A program made the position numbers and the translations under genes. Positions 1 to 10,563 of a stretch of 64,000 bases of DNA are shown here, in pieces. Numbering within the stretch: the stretch's first letter is position 1; every line of letters begins with the position of its first letter. The notes beneath the pieces are model-generated. The model was not told the DNA's origin, did no database searches, and was given only the letters and a program-made list of their open reading frames with translations. This DNA comes from Ostrinia nubilalis (lineage: Eukaryota; Arthropoda; Insecta; Lepidoptera; Crambidae): contig NC_087117.1 of the NCBI RefSeq assembly GCF_963855985.1, positions 2,863,001-2,927,000 of the forward strand. Direction: 5' to 3'.

Positions 1-595
1 CATTTGACCACTTAGGGTTAATTTATACAAAAGACACAATTCATTAAAAAAGAACTAAATGCACAAAAAGGTGCAATAAATATGAACCTCACTGAACTGT
101 TCAAAAACAACCAAATTGTTGTTATTTATACTTTAAAATCTTTAATGAAGGTCTGTCATCCATTAATTTTAAATGAAATTACATAATGCTTTAAAATATA
201 TGGGTTCATTTATGTGCCTGGTAATTTCTAATTAGAAACACATCTAGATGTGTAAATTGAAAAAAAAAAACCTAATTAGTTATTAAAAAAACTTAAATAT
301 TTAGGTGATTGTGTACAAAATACTGTGGCTATAGAAAAGCAATTTTATTAAAATTACACTTTACAGGTTGAAACTAAAAAGTATTGAGAAGCGGATTTAT
401 GACTCAGGTAAACAATAATATTTATTCATCATCCATTGCTTGTTCAAAGTGGTGATCAAAGTTACGCCTATTAAAAAAATTATCCATGTAAAGTTATAAG
501 GTAAGTTAAAATATTTTTAAGGTTATCAGATTCATGAAGATAGAATAGAATTGAGGACCGTTTATTTGTTAAGTTATTCTTTTTGATAAACTCAC
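1..595 (-). other. Intron 1 of the leftmost ZAD gene, no exon seen
   Basis: AT-rich sequence lying downstream (on the minus strand) of the ZAD first exon at 596-730. I see no second ZAD exon with a CxxC motif on the minus strand, so the rest of that gene should lie to the left of the window. Confidence 0.5.
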
Positions 596-730
596 AGTAA
601 TATCAAAGCATTCTCGTAACATTTCCCCGTAGACCTCCTCCTCTCCCATCCATTGGTACCTCGTCGCGACATCTTTGAACGTGCCCTCGGAAGCACAGCA
701 CCGGCACATGCCGTTGTTTATCGTCTCCAT
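596..730 (-). CDS. ZAD zinc-finger protein, first coding exon (gene runs off left edge)
   Basis: The minus strand reads an ATG at 730 and 45 codons to a GTGAG donor at 595, ending in phase 0. The peptide starts METINNGMCRCC and ends RECFDIT. It has the first CxxC pair of a zinc-finger-associated domain (ZAD) and the typical aromatic/acidic spacing up to 'ML-ECFDI', which is where the family's first intron falls. In the ZAD family this half-domain pairs with a second CxxC on exon 2 to bind one zinc and mediate dimerisation. Exon 2 is not in the window. The peptide resembles exon 1 of the gene at 37150 (CRCC-SEG-KD---Y-WM-E-EVY--ML-ECFDI) more than that of its divergent neighbour at 1401. It is a partial gene; function beyond 'ZAD protein' cannot be read. 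Confidence 0.8.
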
Positions 731-1055
731 CTTTCGCGTTTATTACACAAAACGTTTACTTATTAACTAAACCGATCAGCGGAGTAATTTTATAATATTT
801 TCAATTTATAAATTCAGTCAAAAACGCCGTCGATGATGCGCCGCCATTTTGTAAGCTAGCTAACTTTTTTTGGCGTTTGTCGATGCAGTGCAGTGGTAAA
901 AATAAAATATCGGTATTATTGTACCGGAGTATTTAAAAATTATATCGTTAACTTTCCTATTGAATTAAAAAACATGTTTAGAAAGGGTTTATAAATCTAT
1001 TTTCCATAACTTTTTCAATTTCTATTTAAAAAAGAGCAAATAAATTGCGAATGCA

Positions 1056-1153
1056 GGGCCCCAATTACGCTATTTTTTAACGTCTCCAATACAGACAGCG
1101 CGCTCCAAGCGCGTCTGTATTGGAGACGTTAAAAATTAGCGTAATCGGGGCCC
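1056..1153. repeat. 98-bp foldback element, about 41-bp arms
   Basis: The arms start GGGCCCC and meet around a short GC-rich centre (AGCGCGCTCCAAGCGCG). The left arm from 1056 and the right arm ending 1153 are near-perfect reverse complements. Fragments related to the right end (TTAGCGCAATCGGGGCCCA) recur near 12875-12895, and a weaker match lies near 15440. This suggests a dispersed MITE rather than a local hairpin. Confidence 0.75.
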
Positions 1154-1230
1154 AGTTTGTTCGAAAATAATGTAAACTGTAGCAACGACAAATGAAATAA
1201 CGATAAACAACGTCACCTCACGTCACGTCA

Positions 1231-1276
1231 GTCGGTGGCCAATTTGACACTACTACCTGTCAAATTGGCCACCGAC
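1231..1276. repeat. Perfect 19-bp inverted repeat with 8-bp loop
   Basis: The left arm 1231-1249 (GTCGGTGGCCAATTTGACA) is the exact reverse complement of 1258-1276. It lies about 125 bp upstream of the ATG at 1401, inside the presumed promoter or 5' UTR. Confidence 0.8.
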
Positions 1277-1400
1277 TTGTCAAATCTGTCATTTTCAGCA
1301 CAAAAAAAGCTCCTGTTTTTCAGTCAGTTTTCTTTTCTTTCCGTGGTTTTTCGGAATTTCCAATAGGAATTTCAGAATTCTGTTTATTTTAGCGTAAAAA

Positions 1401-4400
1401 ATGGACTCCGCTATGGTTTGCCGATGCTGCCTGGCACGGCCTCCGGACAAAGACTTGAAGTTATCCTACCAAAGGCTTGGGAAGAATGAAGTGTACTTGG
1501 ACATGCTAAAAGAATGTTTTGAGATTCATGTAAGTGGCTGATGGTTGAGAGATCTATTATATTTGTCTGCATGAAACAGGTCACATTCCGGCCAAGTAAT
1601 GTTGGTTGCCATAAGCAACAGAATTAGTTAAGGACTCTGTACCTGAAACTGCAGTAACATTCATAACTTTGAAACTTTAATAGTTGAAATTCTACTACAG
1701 TGTAAATGTCACAGCTGATTGATTTGAAAGTACCTTTTGCCTTTGATTTTGTCTGCATCCATAATATGCTCGAACATCAGAAAGTTAAGTTTCTTTGAAA
1801 TCCGGCTAGCAGTGTAGCAGTGACAAATATCTACTATCACAGTCTTTAATGTTTATTTACAATGCAGTGGACTTCCAGTTATCTGGCAGCCACTGTTATC
1901 CAACATGCCTATCGCTATTGATTGATACATCATTTTTGTCAATTTTTATTCTTTGATTTGTATTTTGTCGGATTACAATATACTCTTTTTTTTTTTAATT
2001 CTGGATTATAAAACTATAATGAATCTTAAGTCCAGCAGTGGACGTCTTTCGGCTGAAACAAACGAACGAATGGGTCTTAGAGAGAGTGCTTTTAGTCTTG
2101 AGAAATCTGAGTCTGGTATCTGAATGCACACATATACCACTGTGTTCATCTACGTAAGTGTGTGGGCCCACTCCAGAATGGTCAAGTGCCCACCCCAGAA
2201 TGGACTAGTGCCCACTCCAGAATGGCCTAGTGCACACCCCAGAATAGTCTAGTGCCTACCCCAGAATGGTCTAGTGCCCACCCCAGAATGATCCATTGCT
2301 CACAGCAGAATGATCCAGTGTCCTCCCCAGAGTGGTCTATTGTCCACTCCAGAATGGTCCAGTGCTCACTCCAGAATGGTCTAGTGCCCACCCCAGAATG
2401 GTCTAGTGCACACCCCAGAATGGACTAGTGCCCACTCCAGAATGGCCTAGTGCCCACCCCAGAATGGTCTAGTGCACACCCCAGAATGGTCTAGTGCCCA
2501 CCCCAGAATGATCCATTGCTCACAGCAGAATGATCCAGTGTCCTCCCCAGAGTGGTCTATTGTCCACTCCAGAATGGTCCAGTGCTCACTCCAGAATGGT
2601 CTAGTGCCCACCCCAGAATGGTCCAGTGCTCACCCCAGAATGGTCTAGTGCCCACCCCCGAAAGTTGCAGTGCCCACCCCAGAATGGTCTAGTGCAGCGG
2701 TTCCCGAATGGTGGTCCGCGGAACCCTGGGGTTCCGTGGAAAGGCCGCAAGGGTTCCGTAAAAAATATTATCCCACGTTTCGTGACCGACGTTGTTCGCT
2801 TGTTTACGCACAAGGGAGGGGTAGGGCGTGCGGGCGGAGTAGTACGGGGGTTCCGCTAGGAAAAGTATAATCAATTAGGGTTCCTTGGCAAAAAAAAATT
2901 GGGAAACCCTGGTCTAGTGCCCACGCCAAGATGGTCTAGTGCCCACCCCAGAATAGTCTAGTGCCCACCTCAGAATGGTCTAGTGCCCACTCCAAAATGA
3001 TCTTGTGCCCACCCCAGAATGTAGGGTTGCCCAATTTGATGTTCATTTTAGAGCTCAATACACTCAACTCTGACTAGTATTGCTGAATATCTGTGTTGGT
3101 ATTTCAACTGATTAAGATTGCGTTCTCTTTCTTTTCAGATGCTAACCGGAGAGTGCGAGGGAGACAGTGGAATTTGCGATGTGTGCGTGGGCCGGCTGCG
3201 CGATGCGAACGACTTCAAAATGCAGGTATGAGTTTGTTAAAGTGTTAACATGCATGTACTCGGGTGACTTTTGCCACCGTCAGAGAATCTCACGTAAAAG
3301 CGACAAAAAAATGCAGAGCCTTAAATAAAAAATAAAATCTAGATGCTTTTTTTACAGTAGGTAGGTGTATTGTGTCGTTATTAGGGTCTTATATAAATTG
3401 GTGAACAAGTTTAGTGACGTCTTCTTAATCGGTTCTGTAATTATTATATTCTATTTTAACTCAAAAATGAATATTTTCACTTCTTCAGGTGCAGCAGTGT
3501 CAACGGGACTTCGCCAGTTGCAAAGATATACTTGTCAAAGGTGATTATTTTTTAACTTTAACAGCGCATGATAATCTATGGTGTGGGTATAGATCGTTAT
3601 ATCCACGAAGACACGGCCCCACCAATGTTTGGTCTCGGTCGCGCGGGGTGCGGTGAGTTTGATCCGAGCAATCCGTAAGGCATTATTGTAGTGTGCGTGT
3701 GCACTCATGGATCATTTAGCGTGTACCGATAACACTCAAACATTAGCGGAAAAATGGTGGGGCGCGTCTTCGTGGATGGAACGATCTACAAAGGGTCTGA
3801 TTTTCAAATAGGGTAACTTATTGAAATATTAATCTTTTTTGCAGGAGAAAAAGTGAAAGTAAAGGAAGAGATAGCAGACGGTGATGATGACAACGGAATA
3901 TATTTCTTACGTGAGTTCATTTTGAATTACCAAATACTAGGCCTGTAATTTTAAGCAATTATTTTCTATGAGAAATCACTTTCATAAACACTTTCAAGTT
4001 CAACTAAGAATAAATTGCTTGCATGTACTACTGTAATATTATAATTTAGATAAATTACAACAGCCGTTATGACATGGCTTTCCTTCTGATTCTCTTCATA
4101 ATGTTACGAAGAGAGCAAAAATAAAAAGCCGTATTGCGTTTGGTCGAAAGTCTGCCATCTTTATTTTGTTTCAATTTATTTTTAATTTTTGTCTTTGACT
4201 TCTTCATAGCCACAACGCGTCTACTTCATAAGATGGCTACTTCATAAGTTATTAACTTACTAACACAAATATGGATTATTCTCGTCCGAAATAAGTATAT
4301 TATTATTTTTACTATAAGAGGCCACAACACAACACGATATGGATATTTGAAGCGAATGAGCGTTTTTCGTTATTGAGCGTAAAATACTCGAAAAACATAA

Positions 4401-7400
4401 CTCTTTTTGCGCAGCCGGGTAAATAATACACCCTATTTTTCTATTACAGCGTTAAAAGACGAGCTATCCGAGTACGACGAACTGAAGCACGACAGCAGCG
4501 ACGACGACAAGAACTTAGCGGAGATGTTGTTCGATGGCGTCGGCCTTAAGAAGAAGCTCGCTAAGAAGAAGCGCCTTTTGCTTGACAAGAGTGGTGAGTG
4601 GCATCCTGGAACAATAAGCGGATATTCTGGAACATTACAGGGCATTTTGGAATAATAGGGGGTATTTTGGCGCAGTAGGCGACACTAGGGGCATTCTTAG
4701 ACACTTCAGGTAGGCGTAAAATATAAAAGTACGAGGAACTGAAACACGATATCAGCGACGGTCTCAAGAAGAAGCGCCTTCTGCTTCTAAAAGTGGTGAG
4801 TCTACACAATACACGCCTGTAGCCTAGGGACGGGGGGCATTCTGGAGCGGCAAGGGGCATTCTCGAACAATGGAGGGGTTTCTGGGTTAGTAGGGGGAGT
4901 TATGGAACAGTAAGGGGCATTCTGGAATAGTGTGGGACATTCTGGAACAGTGGGGAGGCATTCTGGAACGATGGGTACGCATTCTGGAACACTATGGGGA
5001 GTATTCTGGAACAATGGAGGGGTATTGTGGATTAGTGGGGGGCATTCTGGAACTATAGAGGTGGGTCATTCTAGTAAAGTCCCCCCGCTCTTAAACTTAA
5101 GGATGAAACAAAGTAGCGACGACGATAAAAACTTAGCGGAGATGTTGTTCGACGGCGTCGGCCTCAAGAAGAAGCTCGCTAAGAAGAAAAAGCGGTTGCT
5201 ACTTGACAAAAGCGGTGAGTCAATCATCCTGGGACATTATGGAGGGGTTCTGGAATAATAGGGGGTATTTTGGAATAATAGGGAGCATTTTGGAATAATA
5301 GGGGGTATTCTGGAATAATAGGGGGCATTTTGGAGCAGTAAGAGGCATTTTGGAATAATAGAGGGCATTTTGGAGCAGTAGGAGGCATTTTGGAATAATA
5401 GAGGGCATTTTGGAGCATTAGGGGGTAATCTGGAATAATAGGGGGCATTTTGGAGCAGTAGGAGGCATTTTGGAGCAGTAGGAGGCATTTTCGAGCAGTA
5501 GGGGGTATTCTGGAAGAATAGGGGGTATTTTGGAGCAGTAGGGGGTATTCTGGAATAATAGGGGGCATTTTGGAGCAGTAGGGGGTGTTTTGGAATAATA
5601 GGGGGTATTTCGGAGCAGTAGGGGGTATTCTGGAATAATATGGGGCATTTTAGAGCTGTAAGGGGCGTTCTGGAATACGAAAATCAGTTTTGGCAGGGTC
5701 CCCTGCTCTTAGACACTTCAGGTAGGCGTAAAATATAAAAGTACGACGAACTGAAGCACGACAGCAGCGACGACGACAAGAACTTAGCAGAGATGCTGTT
5801 CGACGGCGTCGGCCTCAAGAAGAAGCTCGCTAAGAAGAAGCGCCTTCTACTTGATAAAAGTGGTGAGTGGGGGGTAATGGGGAGTTCTGAAACAGTAAGG
5901 GGCATTCTTGAATAGTAGGAGAGGGCTCTAGAACAGTTGGGGGTATTTTGGAATAGTATAGGGGATTAGCAAGCTGAAGTGGCAATGGGCAGGGCATATA
6001 GTACGCAGAACTGACGGCCGATGGGGCAGCAAGGTTCTGGAATGGAGGCCGCGTACCGGAAAACGCAGCGTGGGACGTCCACCTACAAGGTGGACTGACG
6101 ACATCGTAAAGGTAGCAGGGAAGCGCTGGATGCAGGCTGCTACCAATCGATCAACGTGGAAAGCATTAGGGGAGGCCTATGTTCAGCAGTGGACGTCCTA
6201 TGACTGAAATGATGATGATGATAGGGGATTCTGCAAAAGTAAAGGGCATTCTGGAATAGTTGAGGGGTTTCTGGAACATTAGGGGGCCATTCTGGAACAG
6301 TAGGGGAATTCGGGAATAGTACTGGAGGATTCTGGAATAGTAGGGGGAATCAGTGAGGGGCATTCTGGTACCATATGAATTCTGGAACGGTGGAAGGGGC
6401 CTTCGGGAGCAGCAAGGAGCATCCTAGAACAGTAGAAGGGGCCATTCCGGAAAAATAGGAGGGGGCATTCTGGAACAGTAGGGACGGGGACATTCCTTAA
6501 CATACTGTTATTGAAGGGGCATTGTGACCTAGAGAGAAGGCATTCTAACCCAGAGGGGTAAACCAAGTTTCTAGGGCAGGGCTCTCTGCTCTTACACTTT
6601 CATTCTGATACAGGCAGTTGAGGGTACATTCTGCCTTTAAGTGAGGCTTTTTTGACAATATCCGTGCGCTTTGACAGCTCAAGACGAAACATGGTCGCAT
6701 CTTCTTCTTTTGGTTTTTCCCACTATTCACATCGGGTTTGACGCAGACCGAATCCGTATGCCAATGGGATAATTTTTGAATTCGTGACGAAATGCAAATG
6801 GGACGATCTGCATCAAATCTCCCACATCACAGAGTTTAAATATTTCTCTTTCATTTCCAGAAAAGAAACTCCTGAAAAACCCTCTCAAGTACTCTCTCCG
6901 GACGTTAACTGAAAAACTGAAGAAGCCTCTCTCATGTCGATACGTCAGCGAGAACAAAATGCACAAGCTGAACGTAGAAAACATCCTCAAATACTCCAAC
7001 TGCACTCCGTTCCTGAACAAAACCATAGCGGGCATATCCTGTGCTTACTGCAAAGAAACGTACCAAGATCCGCAAGATCTGAGAGTCCACACTCAAGAAG
7101 TCCACAGAAATGACGAGCTACATGACAACAAACGAATGGATAAAAACAATTTGTCCATCAAAATTGACATCACAGATCTGAAATGCAACATTTGCAACGT
7201 CCACGCAGACACAATATCACTATTGAAGATACATCTAACAAACGAACATGATATCAAATTTTATCCGGACGCAAACGACTACATCCTAGAATTCAAATTA
7301 ACGGACACAGAAATTTTGAACTGTGCGCTATGTAACTCCACGTATGAGACGTTCAAAATGTTGCTACAACACATGAACGGGCATTATAGAAATTATATTT

Positions 7401-8038
7401 GTGAAGTGTGCGATATGGGCTTCATAAATAAGCACAGATTGAAAAATCACCAACGTACACATGATATTGGTACGTTCAAATGCTCGTATTGTGATAAAGT
7501 GTTCACGACTCGAGTGAGGAAAGCCTGTCATGAGAAATACACACACAACACCAGTGCTAGATACACAACTAACTGTCCACACTGCGACCAATCGTTTACA
7601 AGCTATTATCAACGCAATAGGCATATGTTTAAGGAGCATAATCAAGTGGCAGCGAGTTACAAGTGCAATATATGCGTGAAGTCCTTCATTTTGAAGTCTA
7701 AATTAACGTCTCATATTAAAAAAGTTCATCTAATGGAGCGGAATCACATCTGTGCGGAGTGCGGTCAAGGATTTTTTATCAAGCAGTCGTTGGATGAGCA
7801 TATGATTAAACATAACGGTGAAAGAGTGTTCAAATGTACAGTGTGTCATAAGGCGTACGCTAGAAAGAAGACTCTAAGAGAGCATATGCGTATACATAAT
7901 AACGACAGGCGTTTTAAGTGCGGTGTGTGCGGTTCCGCGTTCGTTCAGAAGTGCAGTTTGAAGAGTCATATGCTATCGAATCATGCTATAACGCTGTCCG
8001 AGTATGAAGCGGCCAGGAGTGAAGCGAGCAGTCCATAG
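1401..8038 (+). CDS. ZAD C2H2 zinc-finger protein, six coding exons, 551 aa
   Basis: Exons: 1401-1529, 3139-3225, 3489-3540, 3845-3910, 4450-4593 and 6861-8038. All have GT/AG borders; phases are 0,0,1,1,1 and the sum is 1656 nt with a TAG stop. Exon 1 has the first ZAD cysteine pair (CRCC, residues 7-10), exon 2 the second (CDVC). Exons 3-5 are a linker that is acidic and then lysine-rich. Exon 6 carries ten C2H2 fingers, the last three with TGEKP-like linkers (NGERVFKC, NNDRRFKC). The ZAD family acts in the nucleus as sequence-specific regulators that dimerise through the ZAD; target genes cannot be inferred. The start is the first ATG before the ZAD. Its closest relative in the window is the gene at 29190-36680: the last fingers share YARK-TLREHMRIHNNDRR. 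Odd points: intron 2 region 2161-3020 is a minisatellite, and exon 5 has three decayed downstream copies. Confidence 0.88.
2161..3020. repeat. 22-bp minisatellite with 220-bp higher-order repeat
   Basis: Tandem variants of a 22-bp unit (AGAATGGTCTAGTGCCCACC plus CC) fill intron 1 of the ZAD gene. Marker variants such as ATCCATTGCT recur at 2291 and 2511, exactly 220 bp apart, so blocks of ten units were duplicated together. A hAT-like element interrupts the array at 2695-2911. Confidence 0.9.
2695..2911. mobile_element. hAT-like MITE with 8-bp target duplication
   Basis: The 217-bp element begins CAGCGGTTCCCGAA and ends TTGGGAAACCCTG (imperfect terminal inverted repeats). It is flanked on both sides by the 8-bp direct repeat GTCTAGTG (2687-2694 and 2912-2919), which is part of the surrounding minisatellite unit. 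The 8-bp duplication and CAG...CTG ends are hallmarks of hAT transposons. No transposase is present. Confidence 0.85.
3590..3788. mobile_element. 199-bp MITE, family 'TAGATCGTT', copy 1
   Basis: Terminal inverted repeats of about 33 bp begin TAGATCGTT-CATCCACGAAG. Related copies lie at 10952-11589 (carrying a nested element), 22447-22643 (inverted), about 40742-40939 and about 56341-56540. It lies in intron 3 of the ZAD gene. Its superfamily is not clear from the ends. Confidence 0.85.
4672..4797 (+). pseudogene. Decayed copy of ZAD-gene exon 5 (copy 2)
   Basis: Sequence from about 4708 aligns with the functional exon 4450-4593 but has a large internal deletion (the block encoding NLAEMLFDGVG is missing). 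It keeps the end of the exon and a GTGAG donor. It carries the same CTTCAGGTAGGCGTAAAATA leader as the copy at 5717. Confidence 0.7.
5088..5213 (+). pseudogene. Copy of ZAD-gene exon 5 (copy 3), no fitting acceptor
   Basis: About 5111-5213 repeats the DDDKNLAEMLFDGVGLKKK coding block of exon 5 almost exactly, with one extra Lys codon, and ends in a GTGAG donor. The candidate acceptors (TTAAG at about 5100, CAAAG at about 5110) enter in the wrong phase relative to exon 4. It therefore probably does not act as an extra exon. Confidence 0.65.
5228..5690. repeat. 20-bp minisatellite between duplicated exons
   Basis: Tandem 20-bp units of the type GGCATTTTGGAATAATAGGG or its GAGCAGTA variant. Degenerate units of the same kind (ATTCTGGAACA-TAGGGG) extend over about 4600-5070 and 5870-6540. 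They therefore flank every decayed exon-5 copy. Confidence 0.85.
5717..5861 (+). pseudogene. Copy of ZAD-gene exon 5 (copy 4) with in-frame stop
   Basis: It matches exon 5 closely from about 5743 to the GTGAG donor at 5862. If the CTTCAG acceptor at about 5720 were used in the required phase, the reading frame meets TAA (ATA TAA AAG TAC GAC) just before the conserved part. Use of this copy would therefore truncate the protein before its fingers. Confidence 0.7.
5968..6220 (+). mobile_element. 5'-truncated RTE-type LINE tail with 10-bp target duplication
   Basis: Codes in frame for the C-terminal tail of an RTE-type endonuclease/reverse transcriptase (LKWQWAGHIVRRTDGRWG, then GRPPTRWTDDIVKVAG, then AYVQQWTSYD-stop) and ends in (GAT)n. 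The 10-bp repeat ATAGGGGATT flanks it at 5958-5967 and 6221-6230. It inserted into the 20-bp minisatellite. Confidence 0.85.
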
Positions 8039-8380
8039 TTGGTAAGTAATGGTAGCTTTAGTAGAATTTAGGCCGAAGTAGGCAATGAAAGCTACCGTAC
8101 CGATCCAGGGCTACTATATTTACCAGTTGGCACCACTGTAGAGCCTTGTCACTAAAGTCCGGTCCGGGGTCATTGGACGAAATTCTACGTGCTCAGCGAC
8201 CGGACTATAGCTGGAGGCAAATTCTGGTCAGACAAGTGTCAAGATATTTGTGAAGACGCACAAAATATGTGTTCATACTGTGTTAGAAGTTGTGCAAGAA
8301 TTCTTTGCGATGTATTCTTTTATCAACGAAACTGTCTTCCATTATGCCCGCTATCTTGTTTTTAGACTAACGTGTCACTG

Positions 8381-8386
8381 AATAAA
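8381..8386 (+). terminator. Poly(A) signal of the first ZAD gene
   Basis: AATAAA about 340 bp after the stop codon at 8038, followed by a T-rich stretch. Confidence 0.6.
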
Positions 8387-8493
8387 ATTATTTTCTTTCT
8401 TTTTATCATTTTTATATTATTTCAAAAATACTTATTTGCGGAATGCGAGGAGTAATATTGCACCAATATCTTGCCACGTGTCTGTAATCCTAA

Positions 8494-8616
8494 TGGTGCG
8501 TCCACACTGGGCGAACGGGCTCGCGCGGCAAACTCGACATCCTGCTCACTCAAGAGCAGGGTGGGCAGGATGACCAGCGTGCCGCACGAGCCCGTTCGCC
8601 CAGTGTGCACGCACCC
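8494..8616. mobile_element. 123-bp Harbinger-like MITE, TAA target duplication
   Basis: Ends are TGGTGCGTCCACACTGGGCG and a close reverse complement of it. TAA flanks both sides (8491-8493, 8617-8619). The 3-bp TWA duplication is typical of PIF/Harbinger elements. Confidence 0.65.
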
Positions 8617-8691
8617 TAAAACAGGCGCCATCTAGTGAGCGCTGAAGCTGTGGAGGACTATCGCATTTTGCACTCACTATAATCAGCCCCC

Positions 8692-8810
8692 CTAGACAAA
8701 ACGCACTTTTTGATCTAATCGAAAATCGAATCCGTCAAAACTCCATACAAAAAAGGGGCTTTTCGACCACTTTTCGACTGGTTTGCGATTATAATTTGCA
8801 CTTTGTCTAG
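8692..8810. mobile_element. Short inverted-terminal-repeat element (CTAGACAAA...TTTGTCTAG)
   Basis: The ends CTAGACAAAACGCAC and TTGCACTTTGTCTAG are near reverse complements about 120 bp apart. No other intact copy was seen in the window, so the call rests on the termini alone. Confidence 0.5.
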
Positions 8811-8975
8811 ACCCTCTGGTCTGCGAGCACATAGAATTTTGTCCAATGTCCCGCTCGCACACTCACTGCGGGCGCGCGTCGCACAGTCGCGACAGCAATA
8901 TAATTACGCGCGAGCGATAAGGATGGGTAGCTTGGGGTCATTGGACAAAATTCTACGTGCAGACCGGGCTTTAGA
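8811..8975. mobile_element. Long-palindrome MITE, family 'GCACGTAGAATTTTGTCC'
   Basis: Almost the whole element is an inverted repeat (GTAGAATTTTGTCCAATG ... CATTGGACAAAATTCTAC) around a GC-rich centre. Fuller copies are at about 40528-40732, 56921-57139 and 21233-21770. Fragments lie at about 8157-8215 and 20818-20879. Confidence 0.8.
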
Positions 8976-9726
8976 GTGGCGCCATTGTACAGTAAGGTCA
9001 AACGCCAGTGGTGCCAACTACTCATGTGAAGAGAAACTGTTAATATGAGTTTTGTTATGAATATGAAGGAATTCCTTTTTTATATTTTGTGGTTTGGATT
9101 GGGGTACCAATTTGACAGGATTATAACAGAAAAATGTTTTTAAAAAGGTGCCTAACTCGTACCATAGAGGCTTAATTATTTATTTTTTTTAAATTAAATA
9201 AATAATTTTGACACTTAGTACCCACACAGAAGTGTTTATATTTTGTAATTTTAATACATTATGTGCATCACAGATTTATGTTATAATAATTTAGAGGTTT
9301 CAAATAAACCAATTATTATATTACAGATTTTTAAGCATTTATTTATTTATTATTTACCTTGTTGTATGGAGTTGTATGAAAGGGTAATATTTAAATTACT
9401 TTGCCTTCATTAATTAATTCAGTTACAAACATCACAATGTTACTCGTTCTAAGTTGTAAGGTTTTTTTGTTCTACATAAAATATAATCTCAATGAATTGA
9501 TTGACTTTTTAGAGTTAAAATATTGTTATAAATAAATTGTAAAAAGAGTTGAAAAGTGAATTGAAATAGAAAATATTTATTGTGCAATAAGTAATTGTAA
9601 AGAGATACTGCCCTTTAATTATAGCTAAAATAAATTAAATAGTTATTAAATAGCTAACAATGTAAATATGTAATTAATATTATTATGTTTCAATTTGTGT
9701 TACATAATAAGACTAGTTTCCTAAAA

Positions 9727-10213
9727 AATGGTTAGTCCGTCCATTTATAGTGTCAAAAAATATTAGACACATATATTTTCAATTGTCAATCAAACAAATA
9801 ATTACAAAGTTCGTTCGTTCGTTTCAGCCAAATGACGTCCACTGCTGGACAAAGGCCTCCCCCAAGGTTTTCCACAATGAACGGTCCTGCGCTGCCCGCA
9901 TCCAGGCTCTTCCCGCGACCTTTACCAGATCGTCGGTCCACCTAGTAGGAGGCCTGCCCACGCTACGTTTTCCAGCCCGTGGTCGCCACTCGAGAACTTT
10001 CCTGCCCCAATTACAAAGTTATTATGCGTTAAAGATCCGCGCGACGTCACTAAGTCCTACACTTCTAAGCACTTATTGACGTCACGGGCCTCTTCTTCTG
10101 AACTATGGCGCGCTTTATATCTTTAGATTTAATTAGTTTACAAAAGTGACAAATACGTGTCGAGTATTTTTTGATAAGTTACTGACGGACTAATTAAAAT
10201 TCTTGCTTTTTTA
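9727..10213. mobile_element. DNA element, family 'TTAGTCCGTC', split by an RTE tail
   Basis: Outer ends carry TTAGTCCGTC and GACGGACTAA. Relatives lie at about 21375-21690 and 32500-32790, with a fragment at about 31735-31870; shared internal features include TGACGTCA-type words and ATTTTTTGATA. An RTE tail is inserted at 9812-10008. Confidence 0.7.
9812..10008 (-). mobile_element. RTE-type LINE tail, 12-bp target duplication
   Basis: On the minus strand this encodes the RTE C-terminal tail and ends in GAACGAACGAA. The 12-bp repeat AATTACAAAGTT flanks it at 9800-9811 and 10009-10020, so it entered the older element at 9727-10213 by target-primed reverse transcription. Confidence 0.85.
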
Positions 10214-10563
10214 CCCAGCATGTTTGCTGGGTAAAAACAATCCGGTCGATTTAACTGCGTACCAGACGGCCTTGACGTCATATCGCCGCTCTGGTACGGA
10301 CGGGTGAACATGACGTGTGCGAGTAGGTGCGAGGGAGAGTCGCATTCCAGCAAGGTGCGCAGTTAACTCGATCGTGTTGGAAATTGGATTTATTAGATCT
10401 TCCATTACAAGCTCAGTTATAAATTAAATATTTTTGGTACACATCCAATGAGCGCGAACACATACATTGACTGATATGTCAAAATCCACCAATCATGCAG
10501 CATTTGGACCTCGCGTCTACGTATTGCCATCTGGCGGATTTTTCAATCGCGAAAACCCTCAAT

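Larger units (their letters stand above)
731..1400. promoter_or_regulatory. Divergent promoter interval between two ZAD genes
   Basis: This 670-bp gap separates the start codons of two head-to-head ZAD genes (minus at 730, plus at 1401), so it should contain both promoters and 5' UTRs. It contains two strong inverted repeats (1056-1153 and 1231-1276), annotated separately. No certain TATA or initiator can be chosen by eye. Confidence 0.5.

Noticed and set aside
2161..3020. CRISPR-like regular repeats
   Set aside because: Units are contiguous with no spacers, lie in an intron of a eukaryotic gene, and show higher-order duplication typical of minisatellites.
5220..5650. Repetitive minus-strand ORFs (MPPIIPEYPLLLQN-like repeats)
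   Set aside because: They are six-frame translations of a 20-bp minisatellite. The unit is not a multiple of three, so all frames give similar peptides.
5088..5861. Exon 5 copies as a mutually exclusive exon cluster
   Set aside because: One has the wrong acceptor phase, one an in-frame stop and one a deletion. Only 4450-4593 fits both neighbours.
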